DNA of 64,000 nt, taken from positions 2,054,769 through 2,118,768 of the forward strand of contig OY856188.1 of the NCBI GenBank assembly GCA_963693315.1. Direction: 5' to 3'. Position numbers and translations under genes: made by a program. The notes beneath the pieces are model-generated. The model had not been told where the DNA came from, searched no databases, and saw only the letters and a list, made by a program, of their open reading frames with translations. This DNA comes from Diogma glabrata (lineage: Eukaryota > Arthropoda > Insecta > Diptera > Cylindrotomidae). Each line of letters opens with the position of its first letter. Position 1 is the stretch's first letter. Positions 23,558 to 36,669 of this stretch are shown in pieces.

Positions 23558-26500
23558 CTATCTTTGATAACATACAAATGGAGAACAATCATGTCGTCGG
23601 ATAGCGTCTGTTACTTCAAAAAGATGATGTGACAAACCAAAACTTAATGATGGATGCATCCTAAAAAGAAAAATAATTACATTCAAAATAAGATTTTAAG
23701 CTTTTAACAAACATCACGATTTACTAATTAGTTAGAACTTAAATTTTTTTACCCAAGACCTTCACAGTTGAGTTATTCAAGTCTACAATTAAAACCATAA
23801 TAAAACTGTGACGTTAAATGGTGAATGCAAATATTTCTCAGTTGTTTCAATTTTTCGCTCGAAATATAAATACATTTCGTAAACTTGTACTTGTTTTTTT
23901 TTTCAATTCAATATCGATTTCGTTTTGTTTTTGAAAACATCAAATTGTTCATGATCAATGAAATTTGTTTGCTTTATTGTCTTAGAGAAAGTAAAATCTT
24001 GAGAAAACAAATGAAATGGAAATTATTTCTTCGATATTCATAATTTGAATAATTTAGATTTATCGAAACGTATTGATTAAAATTTATAAAAATTATCAAT
24101 TATATATATTATTAGAAAAGGAATTTTTAAATCAATTATAATGAACGATCGATATGGTAAAATATTTGTGCTTAAGTATGGGAATTTTATAGAGAAATGT
24201 GCTGACATAAATTGTTAATTTAATATTTTTTATTGGTTTCTTATTGTTTATTATTAATTGTTTATAAATTAATCCGTTGGAATAACAGAGCAAAAATAAA
24301 TGTGATACCTGGGAAAATTGTGTTGTTGCATTTTTGTTCGTGAAAACCCGAAAATGTATTGACAAAATTGTATTGTTTGAATGGGAATGGTAAAGATAAG
24401 GGGTGGAATTTTTTGAGATATTATAGCCTGTGTTCATAGTAGTCAATTTCGATAAAACATTGGTAAATTCGAATTAATTTTTAAGCCATATTGGAAAAGG
24501 AGTGAGAGTTCTAACAAGCACTTGTTTATTTAAAATTTCAATAATATCAACTTCTGATAACCAATTTGAATAATAATTGGTACATAATATTTTACTAAGA
24601 GTTGTAACAGTTTTGTACATCAACTTCCGCTTTATCACTTCCGGTAAAAAGAAAATTCTACACTATTTCGGTTCCATCATGAATCACCTTTGAGGAAACT
24701 TTGATTGAAATTAGGTTTATGTGGCAAGAAACTGAGTACCGTCTAGTATTACCGTCACTGTTGGAACAATTATTTATCTTATACTTTTATTGTAGTAATT
24801 TTTTTAAAAATAAATATAAGAAAAAAGTCTGTGAAAGTCTAAGAGAAATATCAACTAAATATATTTAAAATTAGTGTTGCATTCGTAATTCTGTCCACAT
24901 GCAGCCAGAATTGCAAAATTATGCAAAATGTGTCTAATAGTAATCCTAATTTCACTGCGACAGTGCTATAAAATACAAAACTAAAACTTAGACATCAAAA
25001 AATAGATGATTTTAACACATTTTATTTCTTTTTTAATATGTAGGAAATAAGTTTAGATTAGATTTTTAAATTTTTGTAATACGTAAGGATTTCTGACGGT
25101 TCCAGTATTCTTTTAACAATTAAAATAAGGTAAGGTAATAAGAGAAATATCAAATTCAATATCAAATTCTCTTCCTAATTTTAACGAATTTTTTTCTCGA
25201 GGTGAGGATCTTCACATCAAGCCTAACCCAGTCGGAATTTCATCCCCAATACCACTAGTTTACAAGAAAAATCTCCCTAAATAAAACCCAACTTTTCTTA
25301 TAGATTTTGACCTCCTGAACAGGAGTGTCATATTCATTTTTTTTAGTTTAGATCTTGTTTTTGAGATATTCGCGAGAAACCAATATTTTCGGTGAACAAA
25401 AAGGTTATTCCGGTTTTGGAACGCATATTTTACAAAACAAACAAATTTAACGTATTAATGAAACAAGTGCATATTAAAAGTGCTAATAAACATTTGAGCT
25501 TTTTTTTTGTAAAAATCCATCAAGGATTCTGGAAGTTATATATTCGAAAAAAGTTGAAAAAATCAAAAATTTATGTTTTTTTTTAAATTTTCCATATTCA
25601 ACGCCATAAATTTTGAACAAACAATGATTGTAGATTTTTTTAATTTCTCGGATCCTACAGTTAATTACAAATTGTTAAAAACCCAACTTTCACTCCCCGT
25701 AGTGGCGGTGATAAAAGGCAAACGAAAAGTTTGAAATTGACAGAGCGAAAGCCTCAAAACTTTACGAGAGTTGTGGCATAGCAGTTCTCCCTTCTGGAGA
25801 TTCTGGGTGGTGTTTTTTAATGCACGTTTTGTTTTTTTTTTGTTATTTTAAATTTTCTTGTGTTGTGAGGTAGGTCTTTAGAACCTTCGCTCTATCGAGC
25901 TAGCGTCAGGGTGAATAGCGTGCGCGACCACTGGTGAACCTTCACGGACCACCACACAAACCTCCTATTACAATTTAAAATGGCGATTTATGGTCAAAAC
26001 CTATAGTCGTAACACAACGTTAAATCGTTAAATGAACATCTTCTCTATTGTACCATCTTGGATGTGTTAAGTTGCAGTTGACATAACTATTTTTCGGCAT
26101 CCACGGTTTATCTTCATTCAATTTTATGCCGAAGGTATGCAATTCTTATATATGGAGTGATTAGTTTTTAGCAGGATGTGTTATGCAAATTCCACAAATA
26201 AAACAAAATGAATTTGGACTATTTTTACAGACCGCATTTAAATAAATTTAACTTTACACTTTAGTATTTTAAAAGAATTCTTAACTGATGTTTGAGAACG
26301 ACTGAACTTGTAAAATCAAATTTACGATGCGGCACAAAAAGAAAAGAAAAAATACATAAACGTTGAAATAAGGAAAACTCAAAATAGTTCGCAGTTTTTA
26401 TTCAAAAATCTGAATAACTACTTATATATGATATATAAATCAATTATGTTGCAGGATTTAAATTATTCTTAGTAAAAAATGTTTTTCCAAATTTTCTGGG

Positions 26501-29500
26501 AAAACCTGCATGTTGAAAAAAAAATGCAAAAGCATGCACCAATATTCGTGCTTTTTAACTTAAAAGCTAGGGAATTAAATTTACCAATGGCTCCAAGAAA
26601 TTAAAAAAATTTGCAATTATTGTTTGTTCAAAATTTATGGCGTTGAATATGGTAAAGTTTTAAAAAAACATAAATTTTTGTTCAGGATTTTGTGAGCAAT
26701 TAAACTCAAGTAACTAAGAAATTAATTTAAATTTTTCCAATTCAAAGGTATGGTTGGAAATATCTCAGAAAAAAACTATGTTTTGCAAGCGCGCATATAT
26801 GACAATAATTGACCAAGTGTCGATCATTGATTTTCGCATTAATTGGAAACTATCAATAATTACTATACACTCTTGACTTAGAATGTTGACTATTCTATAA
26901 TAGAAATATTACACATTCTATGAATTCCCAGAATAGTACTGTCAAGAAAAATTCAATGCAAAAAAAATCTTCATTCAAAATAAATTTTTGATTTTTTTTC
27001 AACTTTTTTCGAGTGTAACTCCAAAATCCTGGATGGATTTTTACAAAAAAAGCTCAAAATGTGTGTTAGCATCTTTACTATGCATTTCTTTTATTAATAC
27101 AATGAATTTGTGTGTTTTGTAAAATAGGCGACCCAAAAACCGGAATAATCTTTTTTTTCACCGAAATAATTGGTTTTTCGCGAATATCCCAAAAACAAGA
27201 GCTAACCTAAAAAAATGAGTATGATATTCATACTCAGCAGTTCAAAATCCACAAGAAAAATTGGGTAAGTCAGGGAGGCAAAAAAAAATTAATATTATAT
27301 ATCTATAAAAGATTGTTTTGTGGAATTATTTTTACAATAATTTATTATCATAAATAATTGATTTATTTTAAAAAAGGAAGAAGTCAAATTTTATAATTTG
27401 GTAGTGACTGAATTTTTTAGCGACTAAATTTAACTATCAATTCCAGCAAATCGATCTTAAGTGTTATTAGACTTACACTACATATTCCCTTAATTTCTAA
27501 AGTTCATTTCAATCAAAAATTGTTCAACCTTTATTATATTAATTATTATTCAAATGAAACCAAATTCCATTCTCTATCAAAGATTGTTGAATTAACAAAT
27601 TAAATAATAGATATCTTCATAGTAATCTCGTTTGAATTAACTCATGACAGAATAACAAGAAACTCAGTGTCTATAGTTTACCGGTTATATATACTTTGAA
27701 TTTTTTTCTCTTCAAAACTGACATTTTTAAGCTAACAATATTTAACCATAAAAATTAAAAACACTTTTATGATATGAATAATAAACCAAAGGTTTATTTA
27801 ACCAAAGGAGAAAAATTAAACATTCAAATATAACTTTCACCTGATACGATGAGTTATTAAAAGAAAAAAACACACGCAGTTCAGTACACTAATTTCAGTA
27901 AAAATCAACAACTAATACGTGTTTTTTTTTACGTGTTCATTAATTCAAAACAATTTACATCTCCGTTCATTGGTCTTTTTGTTGGTCAACGAAAACAAAA
28001 CTATATAACGATGAGCGAAGGAAACAAATTGTTGATGGTTTTTCCTTAAAAAAAAAACAATACAAAAATATTGACCTTAACATTTTGAATTTCTTTGAAA
28101 GCTTTTTTTTTAAATTCTTGTAGTTTAATGTAACAAGATCAACATTTTTTTTGTTACGGTTTTTAAAGTTTTATGAATTTTGTGTAGGTAGATAGGTTGT
28201 GATGTCTGTTCATTTTATTCTTAATTTCAACTTAATAAAGGTAAATAAGGTGATGAAACTGAAAGTAGTATAGCCAGTGAAAAGTTAGAGCCAGTATAAA
28301 ACTGAAAATACTGTGCTCTTATTGTTTTATATGATAATTATCTAACTCCCGCGAATACAGACCGAAAATAGTCTTAAGGATTTTATTTTACAAGTTGTAA
28401 TTTTCATTTATAACGTCTGATAGATTTGAAAGGGGTCGGATATACCAGTTGGGGTTGCACCTAGCTTATAATGGCTGTATTACGATAGCAAAGAGAAAAA
28501 TATTTAAGAAGATTTAAACAATGCCGAATTTGACGCAAAAGTATTAAGAACAAACTTGACACGAGTATCAAGAGTAAAAGTTAATGGTGAGTCGATTGAG
28601 TTTAAACTCATTTACCACCATTTAGGCAATTTAAAAACAAAATCCCTAACGTTTTGAAAAACTAAATAACGCTAACTAAAGATATATTTAAAATTAATAT
28701 TACAATTTTACGCCACCAAGCATCCAAAATAATTTGAAAATGTGCTCTTTTCGTACCTAGATCTAAGCTAAATAAACCGAAATGTTCAAGTTTTAATAGA
28801 AGACTTACAACCGATTAGTTTTATTAGGGCGACAAACCCATTAAGTGATTTCTTCAATTTAACAGCCATATTGCCACTGAAACCTGACTGAAGTTAGCAA
28901 GCTTTCTTTAAACGTGTATGTACAACAATTGTTTTATATATAACATTTTATTCTATACAAACGCTACAGGTAGATAAGGCCATCCACATTTTTATGTAAA
29001 ATGATGTTCAAGAATGTAATTATTTTTGCGATATTGAAAGAAAAATTAAGAAAACAGTAAATTAGAAAACATATTTCCGCATTTTACATACATTTTTGTT
29101 TAAGACAATCAAACAATTATTTTCATAAATTAAAATGATTTGATTGATGTTTCATTAATATTACATGAAAATGTGCGGAAGTAAAAACAAGCAAAATGCA
29201 TGCCTATAAATTGTCTATGATTTAATTTTTTTTATTTGGTTAAAAAAATCATCGCTTGTCAACTGTTGCGTTTAAAAGTTGTGCTAAAATAATTTACAGG
29301 AAATAAGCAATTATACATACAATATTTCTGTTTTGATTAGTTTTATTTTAATTATGTTTAAGTTAACTTCAAAAAATATTAAATGTTCTCCAATTTAATT
29401 TTACCACACATTTTGTTTTCTATTGACAGGTTCTAACATACAAGTTAATAACCGTTAAAATCGAAAAATAAAAAAAAATTACTTACATAGAAAGTAGTCT

Positions 29501-32113
29501 ATCCATTTTCTTTTCCATCAGTAAAATATCATCTAAATCCTGTTTTATCATTACTTGACAAAACATTTTCTTAGCACAGGGTGTATTTGTCCAATCTGTA
29601 TTTCTAATTTGTTCCTCAAAACCAACTTTACCCGAAACTGGAATATCTTGTTCAACATCTTGTAGTATTGATGCTAACGAATCATCTTCAGCTACCCCAA
29701 TAGATCGCCTTCTAATTTTATGTCGTGATTCTTTCGAACTCGTTGTGATTTGTTCCGCTTTTTGTGAAATTAATTTCAATTTTAAATTATTGTTGTAATT
29801 TAAGTTGTTTGAATTCACTTTGGTGAGTTTCATTAAAAAGTTTTCATCATATCTATTTTGTGGAGGTGATTGATTTTCACTTGTTATATCATAAATTTCG
29901 ATTAAACTACCTTGATCATATTTATCATTGTTATATTGATCTAAATCCGATGGGTAAATGTCATCAAACGATTGTTCCTTTCTTTTAACACGAATTACAT
30001 TTTCCCCTTGATTTTCGTGATAAATATCGAACTCGTTCAACAACGAACGTCTTTGTCGGTTTGTTTCTTCATCGTTTGTATTAGTCCCATCATTATGTTC
30101 TTGCAACAGAAAATAATAATTTCCCGGTTCTTTATTAATCGCATCGATAGCTCTTTTATGTTCCATGTCTAAATCAAAATCTCCATCTTCACTTGATCTT
30201 TTAAGCATGTTTATGTCAAACAGTCGACCCATTGCTACAGCTCCTAGTCCTAAGGCAGCACCACCTGCAACTAATCCTAAAGCTGGTAGAAAGGTTGAAC
30301 CAGCTGCAACTGCACTTGGTGCACCTAAAACAATACCGACTTTTTCCTGTGCTTGATCATATTTAGGAGAATTTGGAGCAAAACCTAGATTTTGAGAAAT
30401 TTTTTGTCCTGCTTCAACAAGTGGATCTAACACAGGCTTTGTTATCCCTTGCACAGTTGACAACCCATTTTGGAAACTGTCACGCATTTGTTCGGTGATT
30501 CTTGTCCAAAACGGTTGTTCTTCAACTTTTCTTAGATAACCATAGTTATATGGATATGTAGCTGGATGACGATATGGATATTTACTATTAAAATCATTAT
30601 AATATTTATAATATTTCTCACTTTGTTGCACTCCTGAAAAAGTATCATATTCTCCTAATGCAGCGGGCTCAATTGCAAATGGCGATCGATCACTATGAAC
30701 ATCTTTTGAATAGTATTGCACACCTGAATTAGATTTGGTTGGTCTAATTTTTGTTCTTTCTTGAATGTGTTCATCTCGGACCGGTGATTTTGCTGGTTGA
30801 ACTCCTAGTTCTGGATGAGCATATTCCATAATAGGTGTACGATCTCCTTCTTTTTCTGTTTTGACCTTTTTCAAAATGCTTGGTGGTGAATAAACAACTG
30901 AAGCGGGATAAACAAAATTGCCCGGGTTTTGTAGCATTCTTCGTTGGATTTGTGGTTGTGGAAATGTCACGTGTTCAATGTATCTAGATTCACGATTAAC
31001 ATTAGCATTATAAATTCTTTGTTTTTCGTTCTCATTAATCTGACGAATATAATCAGATAAATGAACTGTTGGTCTTCTTGAGTTATCAGTAACAATAAAC
31101 GGACCAATTCCACCCCGAGTTGATCCAAAACCATGAATGAAGTTTGATTCTTTTTTTTCTGTTTTCAAATTATCATCAACACTATATGGACCAAAATTTC
31201 TTGAAGACTCGTTGGAGTCAAAATTATCTTGTGTTGTAAAGGGTCCAATACTTTTGGTTGTAGATTCATCTTTTTTCATGAAAATGAGTTGTCCAACACC
31301 GGATACTGCTTTAGGAGGTACATATCCTTTTTCATATGGCACTAATTCTCCGTTTATAACACGAGCATTTCTCCATGTCTTTTTATCTGTTTCGTCATCA
31401 GGAACTCGAACACCATGAACAACAGGTATGCCGTCCTTATCAACTGAAATTATTGATCGTCCACGTTTGTAATTGGGTTGAATATTTTGATCTTTCATAT
31501 ATATGGCATCAGAACGAATATCAACTGGTTTTGGAACGTTTTGTTCATCAATTGTCGTACTACTTACAGCAATATGAACGGGACTACGATCATTTTTGAT
31601 TATTGAATCTTGCGAAATTTTTTTATTACTTCGTTCGATATTACTTATATGTTGCATAAACGAGTCAATTATTCGATTTGATTCTTGATCGGTTTTACTG
31701 TTTGGTTGATCATTAAATCTAAATGAACCGTAATCCGAATTATATCGAGACCATTTTGGTTCTGTGTTTCTTGAATCAACTAAAAATCCACGTTCTGTTT
31801 GTGTTTGAATTGGTTGTTGATTTTGAACCAAATTAATTTGATTGTAAATAGCAGCTCCTCTAGGAATATTTGATGTTTTTCCATCCCGTTTTTTAACAAT
31901 AATCGAAGCTAAACCTCCGTTATTTGATTTAACATTTATCGTTTGTGTTTCATCAGGATTTAAATTTCTTGAAACTCGTAGTTCAGCCCGTGTAATAGTT
32001 GGTTTTTGAAACGTTCGAGCATGGACGACACTTGTCGTTGTTGAATTATTTATTAAATCTGCATGACAACTGCCAAACAACAAAATCGCAAAATAAATGG
32101 CGATCTGTGCAGT
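23558..32113 (-). CDS. Large secreted/membrane protein with C-terminal four-cysteine module (5' partial)
   Basis: Function unknown. The main coding exon is 32113-29487 and the last coding exon 23660-23558. Donor CTAT|GTAAGT and acceptor TTTTTAG|G join in phase 2 to restore [16 protein letters not shown] and a stop at 23558. At least 909 aa are encoded. The exon opening ([18 protein letters not shown]) is the hydrophobic part of a signal peptide entered in phase 0, so the initiator ATG is in an upstream exon I could not place. A long polar, Asn/Gln/Ser/Pro-rich stretch with repeated GPF motifs ([32 protein letters not shown]) follows. Then come an amphipathic region and the hydrophobic [22 protein letters not shown] (around residues 610-645). 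Dibasic sites follow, including a furin-like RQRR|S. The end has [11 protein letters not shown] and HDCSPFVC. This layout matches the 245-aa gene on the same strand. Introns are repeat-rich. Confidence 0.85.
25300..27265. repeat. Pair of inverted repeat copies in an intron
   Basis: The block at 25310-25590 (AGATTTTGACCTCCTGAACA ... TTGAGATATTCGCGAGAAAC ... AAAAATCCATCAAGGATTCT) occurs in inverse at about 26990-27260. A second block at 25595-25640 (TTCAACGCCATAAATTTTGA) occurs in inverse at 26620-26650. The copies are diverged. The intervening sequence includes a piece near 26725-26780 that also occurs, in inverse, near 8140-8180, linking it to the dispersed repeat at 8.1-9.0 kb. Confidence 0.75.
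25675..25770 (+). pseudogene. Internally deleted LINE scrap
   Basis: CTTTCACTCCCCGTAGTGGC matches the endonuclease part of the LINE at about 17900. It runs within ~30 bases into ATTGACAGAGCGAAAGC, matching that element at about 18405. About 500 bases between are missing, so this is a short deletion derivative of the same family. Confidence 0.75.
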
Positions 32114-33805
32114 CTGAAATGAGATAAAATGTTGGAATTAATGGTTATGTTAGATGATGGTAATTTATGTAAATATTAATGGTTTGAAGTCAAATTAAAG
32201 AGCTAAGTGCGACTTTCTCCTCAAGTTTATTAAATAAATTAATATTAAAAAATTAATGTTTTCAAGTTTAATAGTCAAAGTAGAAGTATTCGGCGGCAGT
32301 TCAAGAACTAAAAATTTCTTTTTAATCAAGTGATTTAACCATGACTATTAAATTTTGTTATAATTAAAAAATCGTTAAATGCTTGTGTGGGTTACAACAT
32401 ATGATATGATTAACCTGCGAAGTTTTTCTATAAAATTCTAGAAATATAATTTTAAATGTGTTCCGTAATTAATTAATAAATTAAACAAATAAAAGGTCAA
32501 AACAACTTATGCTTATGGTGCAGTAACAATCAATATCATTCAGTAGAGCACAAATGAAAATTGATAAAAAAATGTAGAATGCGGAAAGAAATTAAAAGTT
32601 GGAAGCTTTTAATAAGACACACAAGCGACAAGCTCTTCAAATTAGTTTTATAATTTGCTCGATAAAATTACGAAAAAGGATCTATGAGCTGCTATCGTGC
32701 TTTAAGTACCACAACTTCATAATAATATTTTAATATTATTATTATTTTTTTTATCGATAATTTTTTTAAAACTATTTAAATTAGTTTTTATTGAAATATT
32801 TAAAACAATTGTAAAATAAAATATTGATGCCAAAAAGATGTTTTAGAAAGCAAATAATATTTAAATATTAAAATTAAAGTAAATATTAAGATTAAAGCCT
32901 CTGATTATCAATTTAGAGTTAGTTAGAATTACTGTATTTCATATATCCTATACATTTTGGATAATAGACATAATTTAATCAACGTTGTTTTACCGCTAAT
33001 TAATTCAGTTTCGGATTTCATCAAATTAAGAAAGATCTTAAGAAGCAAGTAGACAGGATTTTTTAATATCAGACGCCAGAACCACAATTACAGGAGTCTT
33101 TACGTTCGTAGGCTTGTTATCATTTAGAAATCAAACCATCCGGTTGGCATAATTATTGCCCTATTTTGGATGTGTCATATACTTACGCTTAATGGTTTAC
33201 GTAAATTTTTATATTAACGAAATTTTTTTGGCATTCACTTCTGAGAAAAAAATTAAGTCAATGAATGAGTTGGATGCTCATTTTATGCAACTCACAGTTC
33301 TGTATAACAATTTGGATCGAATAAGTGGTTCGTGCTATCAAGCGCCAACCGAACTATCCGACATTCAAGTTTAAACTAACATTAATATATCATACTGTAC
33401 TATAGGCCAAACATCTGGGTTAGTTTATTTAGGTACAAGAGAGTAAATTGGCTAATGGCTTGGTAAATCCACATTTTGACAACGATTAGTATTATATTAT
33501 GTCTTTAATCTGAGGCGGTCCAGTTTTCCTTACTACTTAAATGGACTGAATACGGCCTTGGTAGGGTTTGCCTGAGCAAAATGCTACGCTATTCTATAAT
33601 GTTATTTATGCTTTTTGGTATTTTCCAAGTATAAGAGGGTTGTTGAACTAACCAGAATTGAAAACACACCAAAGCCATTTGCAACATCGGTACAATTATT
33701 ATGAGAGCTGAAATTTTTTTTCGCCTATTACGTGCGTGCTCCGCGTCTATTATGGCCATACTTTAAGTCACGGTCACCCACTCCCTGGGGTTCTAAAGTT
33801 TATTT
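32114..33805. other. Spacer/intron upstream of the large gene's visible exons
   Basis: The acceptor TTTCAG at 32114-32119 starts this stretch. The missing first exon with the initiator ATG must lie here or farther right. I see no compelling short exon. The open segment at 33156-33374 has no recognised similarity. Confidence 0.4.
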
Positions 33806-33809
33806 TTAT

Positions 33810-35045
33810 CGTCCCGATATGGGAAGTTATTGTTATGGGTCGATTTTCGAAATCAGAATTTTTATGATATCTTTACGTTTCATGACCTCCTGAAGCTGTT
33901 TAGACTATTTTTAGCTGGCTGTCTATATGTATGTGTGCGTGTGTGTGTGTGTGTGTATGTGTGTGTATATCGCTGTGTGTAGAATTTTTGCCCAACGCTT
34001 TCTCAATAACAGATGGGTCGATTTTAACGACAATGGTCGCAATCGATGTATCTTGGCGTAACTTAGAGCCCAGTTTTTTTCTAGCGAAATTAAATCATTT
34101 GTTTTTTAGTGGTTTCCAAAAAACTGAAAATCATCTCTTGCAAATATCAAGGTCATGAAGCTTCCATATTGTTTGTCATCATGTCAGACATTTATAATGA
34201 GATTTGTATAAACAATTGCTATCTTAGTTTTTGAAATTTTTAACAAAATGTGAAAAAACTACGTGTTATTTTATTTATGGAAACGCATGATATCTGGATG
34301 AAATTTTGGTATGTTAATGAGCTGCAAACGCATCCGGGCTTACTTGAATATCAAAAACCTGAGTTATTTTCTAAATTTGACAAAAAGGTCAGAGGTTCGA
34401 GAGTTGATTGCTTCGTCAACTGTTTATTAACTTCCCGATATAAAAAGTTATTGTTTTCGGGTCGATTTTCGAAGTATAAATTTTTATAATATCTTTACGT
34501 TTCAAGACCTCCTGAAGTTGTTTAGGCTATTTTTAGCTGCCAGTATGTGTGTGTGTGGGTATATCGTCGTATGTGGACAAAAATTTGTCCAACGCTCTCT
34601 CAACAACGGATGATCCTATTTCACCTTTAATGGTCACAATCGATATATCCTGGTGTAACTTACAGCCCGCTCAGTCCTTTTCTAATGAAATCAGAGTATT
34701 TATTTTTTAGTGATTTCCAAAAAACTGAAAATCATCTCTTGCAAATATTACGAGAATAAATAAGGCTATCAAGACCATTTACCTCCCATTTTGTTTGTCA
34801 TCATGTCAGACATTTATAATGATATTTGTATAAACAATTGCTATCTTACTGTTTGAGTTTTTTTAAGAAAATTTGAAAAATAGATGTTATTTTCATTACG
34901 CAAACGCATGAGATCTTGATGAAAATGAGCTGCAAACGCATCTGGGGTTATTTGAATATCGCAAATATGCTCTTTTGAATGAGCTTTTTTCAAAATTTGG
35001 CAAAGGAGTCGGGAGGATGTCTGTGGTTCGTTGAACAACTGTTTT
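33810..35045. repeat. Tandem duplication, ~622-bp unit
   Basis: Landmarks recur at a constant offset of about 622 bp: CGATTTTCGAA at 33841 and 34463, and TCAGACATTTATAATGA at 34183 and 34805. Each copy contains a CCTCCTGAAG(C/T)TGTTTAG stretch, a GT-rich run (perfect (GT)n near 33937-33954 in copy 1, shortened in copy 2) and the GGTTTCCAAAAAACTGAAAA or related stretch. The copies have clearly diverged by substitutions and small indels. No conserved reading frame runs through both copies. Confidence 0.9.
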
Positions 35046-36178
35046 TTTAGACTTCAATAACACTCAGTTCTGATATTTAATTTTGTTGAAACTTAGAGCA
35101 TAAGGTTTTTGTAATGTTTATAATAGTTTTGCAACTTATCACTTTCGGTTAATAACTTTATCTTATTCTTTTAAATATATCACAACAACAGCCACAAATT
35201 CAAATTCTATTTAAAAAATTATTACAAATGATGTGTCGTATATAATAAATAAATCTTAATTTTGCGTATGTTTTTTATGTTTGGTATTTTAGTATACCTT
35301 ATCCAGTAACTGGTTAGTTTTTAATCTTACGGGAAGTTCTTGGCCTGGCCCCTATGGTCACACCCCCATCCAACTAGTTTTAATTACTCCAGACATTGAA
35401 AAGGTATACAAAACGTGAATAAACCAAATAAGATATAAGTTCTTTCATAAAATTGATCAAAAAACGAATCATAAAAGAAATGTTTACGTTTCTCATTCAA
35501 CAACTCCATATTCAATAACTATCTCCCAACGTTAATTTTATGCAATTGTTGAATAATTCACAAGTTATTATCACACATACAGGAAACAATCATATTTATG
35601 ATTCAGAACTACAAAAAGTTTTATTATATATATTAAATATAATATATGTAATGATTAATGAATGAATCAATTCTTTCATAAAAATTTTCATTTCTTTCTT
35701 CTGTACGACTTATTATAACGATCATCATGTAATTTGTAGAAAGTGAAAATACAATAAACAATAGAAAACATCAAACCTCACAATTTATTTATTTATTTCT
35801 TTAAATAGAAAACTATTTATTACTATAATTTATGAAAATATAAACATTTGCTTGTAAAACTAATTATTTATATGGTTAACACAAATGTGCTACAAATGGA
35901 TGTTTAAATTGCAAATTTTATGACTGCAACGTTTTTTGTAACTATTATTGTTTATTTCTTAATTTATTAAGAACAAATAATAAAAAAAATATGGTAAGAT
36001 TTTTATTTGTCAATTAAGTTTTTGTTTTAACTAATGTTTATTTAATTTTTTATTAATTGATATTTTAACTTAATGGATATATCTACAAGATACAAGTTTT
36101 TTTATTGTACCATAATAAATATCAACATCCCAGTTTTTATATTAACCGAAAGCTATTTAGCACTGTTACTAGATTGTA
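35046..36178. other. AT-rich spacer, nothing recognised
   Basis: No gene, RNA or repeat identified. Confidence 0.4.
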
Positions 36179-36499
36179 AAAAAAAATTATGGGGTTGATC
36201 ACCGATACAAATAATAATCGAATAAAGTTTGATTTTAAGCAAAACTTAAGCAGAGCATGGCACTGTTAAACTTATAATGGGTTAGGAACTTTAAGACAGC
36301 CTACGCTTATATATGGAATATCCATGATACAATTGTACATGGATTGTACCATGGATGTTCCATATATAAGCGTAGGCTGTTTTCAAGTCCGTCACCTGAA
36401 ATCAATTCAACAGTTAGATTTCTGTTTAAGTTTGCCAGGAAAACAAACTTCAATCGATTATTATTTGTACGGGTGATCATCTCCATAATAATTTTTTAC
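36179..36499. repeat. Fold-back element, ~320 bp
   Basis: The outer arms pair AAATTATGGGGTTGATCACC and AATAATAATCGA (left) with TCGATTATTATTTG and GGTGATCATCTCCATAAT (right). The inner hairpin pairs ACAGCCTACGCTTATATATGG with CCATATATAAGCGTAGGCTGT around a ~40-base centre that is itself palindromic. Non-coding MITE-like element. Confidence 0.85.
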
Positions 36500-36584
36500 A
36501 ATTTATTAACTAAATGACTTACGGTTAATATAGGCAACTGAGTTATTGATATTTATTATGATTTTAATGAAAAACACTATGGTC

Positions 36585-36665
36585 TAGATGGGAATCATAC
36601 CCGGGTTTGACGGGTTGAAATACAATTGCTTAACCGTTTGATTAAAATCATTCCTTTTTGCAAGT
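36585..36665 (-). repeat. Possible tRNA-derived SINE head
   Basis: On the minus strand an A-box-like GGTTAAGCAATTG (near 36629-36641) and a B-box-like GGGTATGATTCCC (36590-36602) are spaced as in tRNAs. The match is loose, so this is a weak call. Confidence 0.35.
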
Positions 36666-36669
36666 CCTG

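Larger units (their letters stand above)
23661..29486. other. 5.8-kb intron of the large gene
   Basis: AT-rich, with inverted repeat copies at about 25300-25680 and 26595-27265 and a small LINE scrap at 25675-25770. The rest (23661-25290, 27270-29486) shows no gene, RNA or repeat I can name. Confidence 0.75.

Noticed and set aside
29972..31599. Plus-strand open segments opposite the large gene
   Set aside because: They overlap the coding exon on the other strand and show no family motif.
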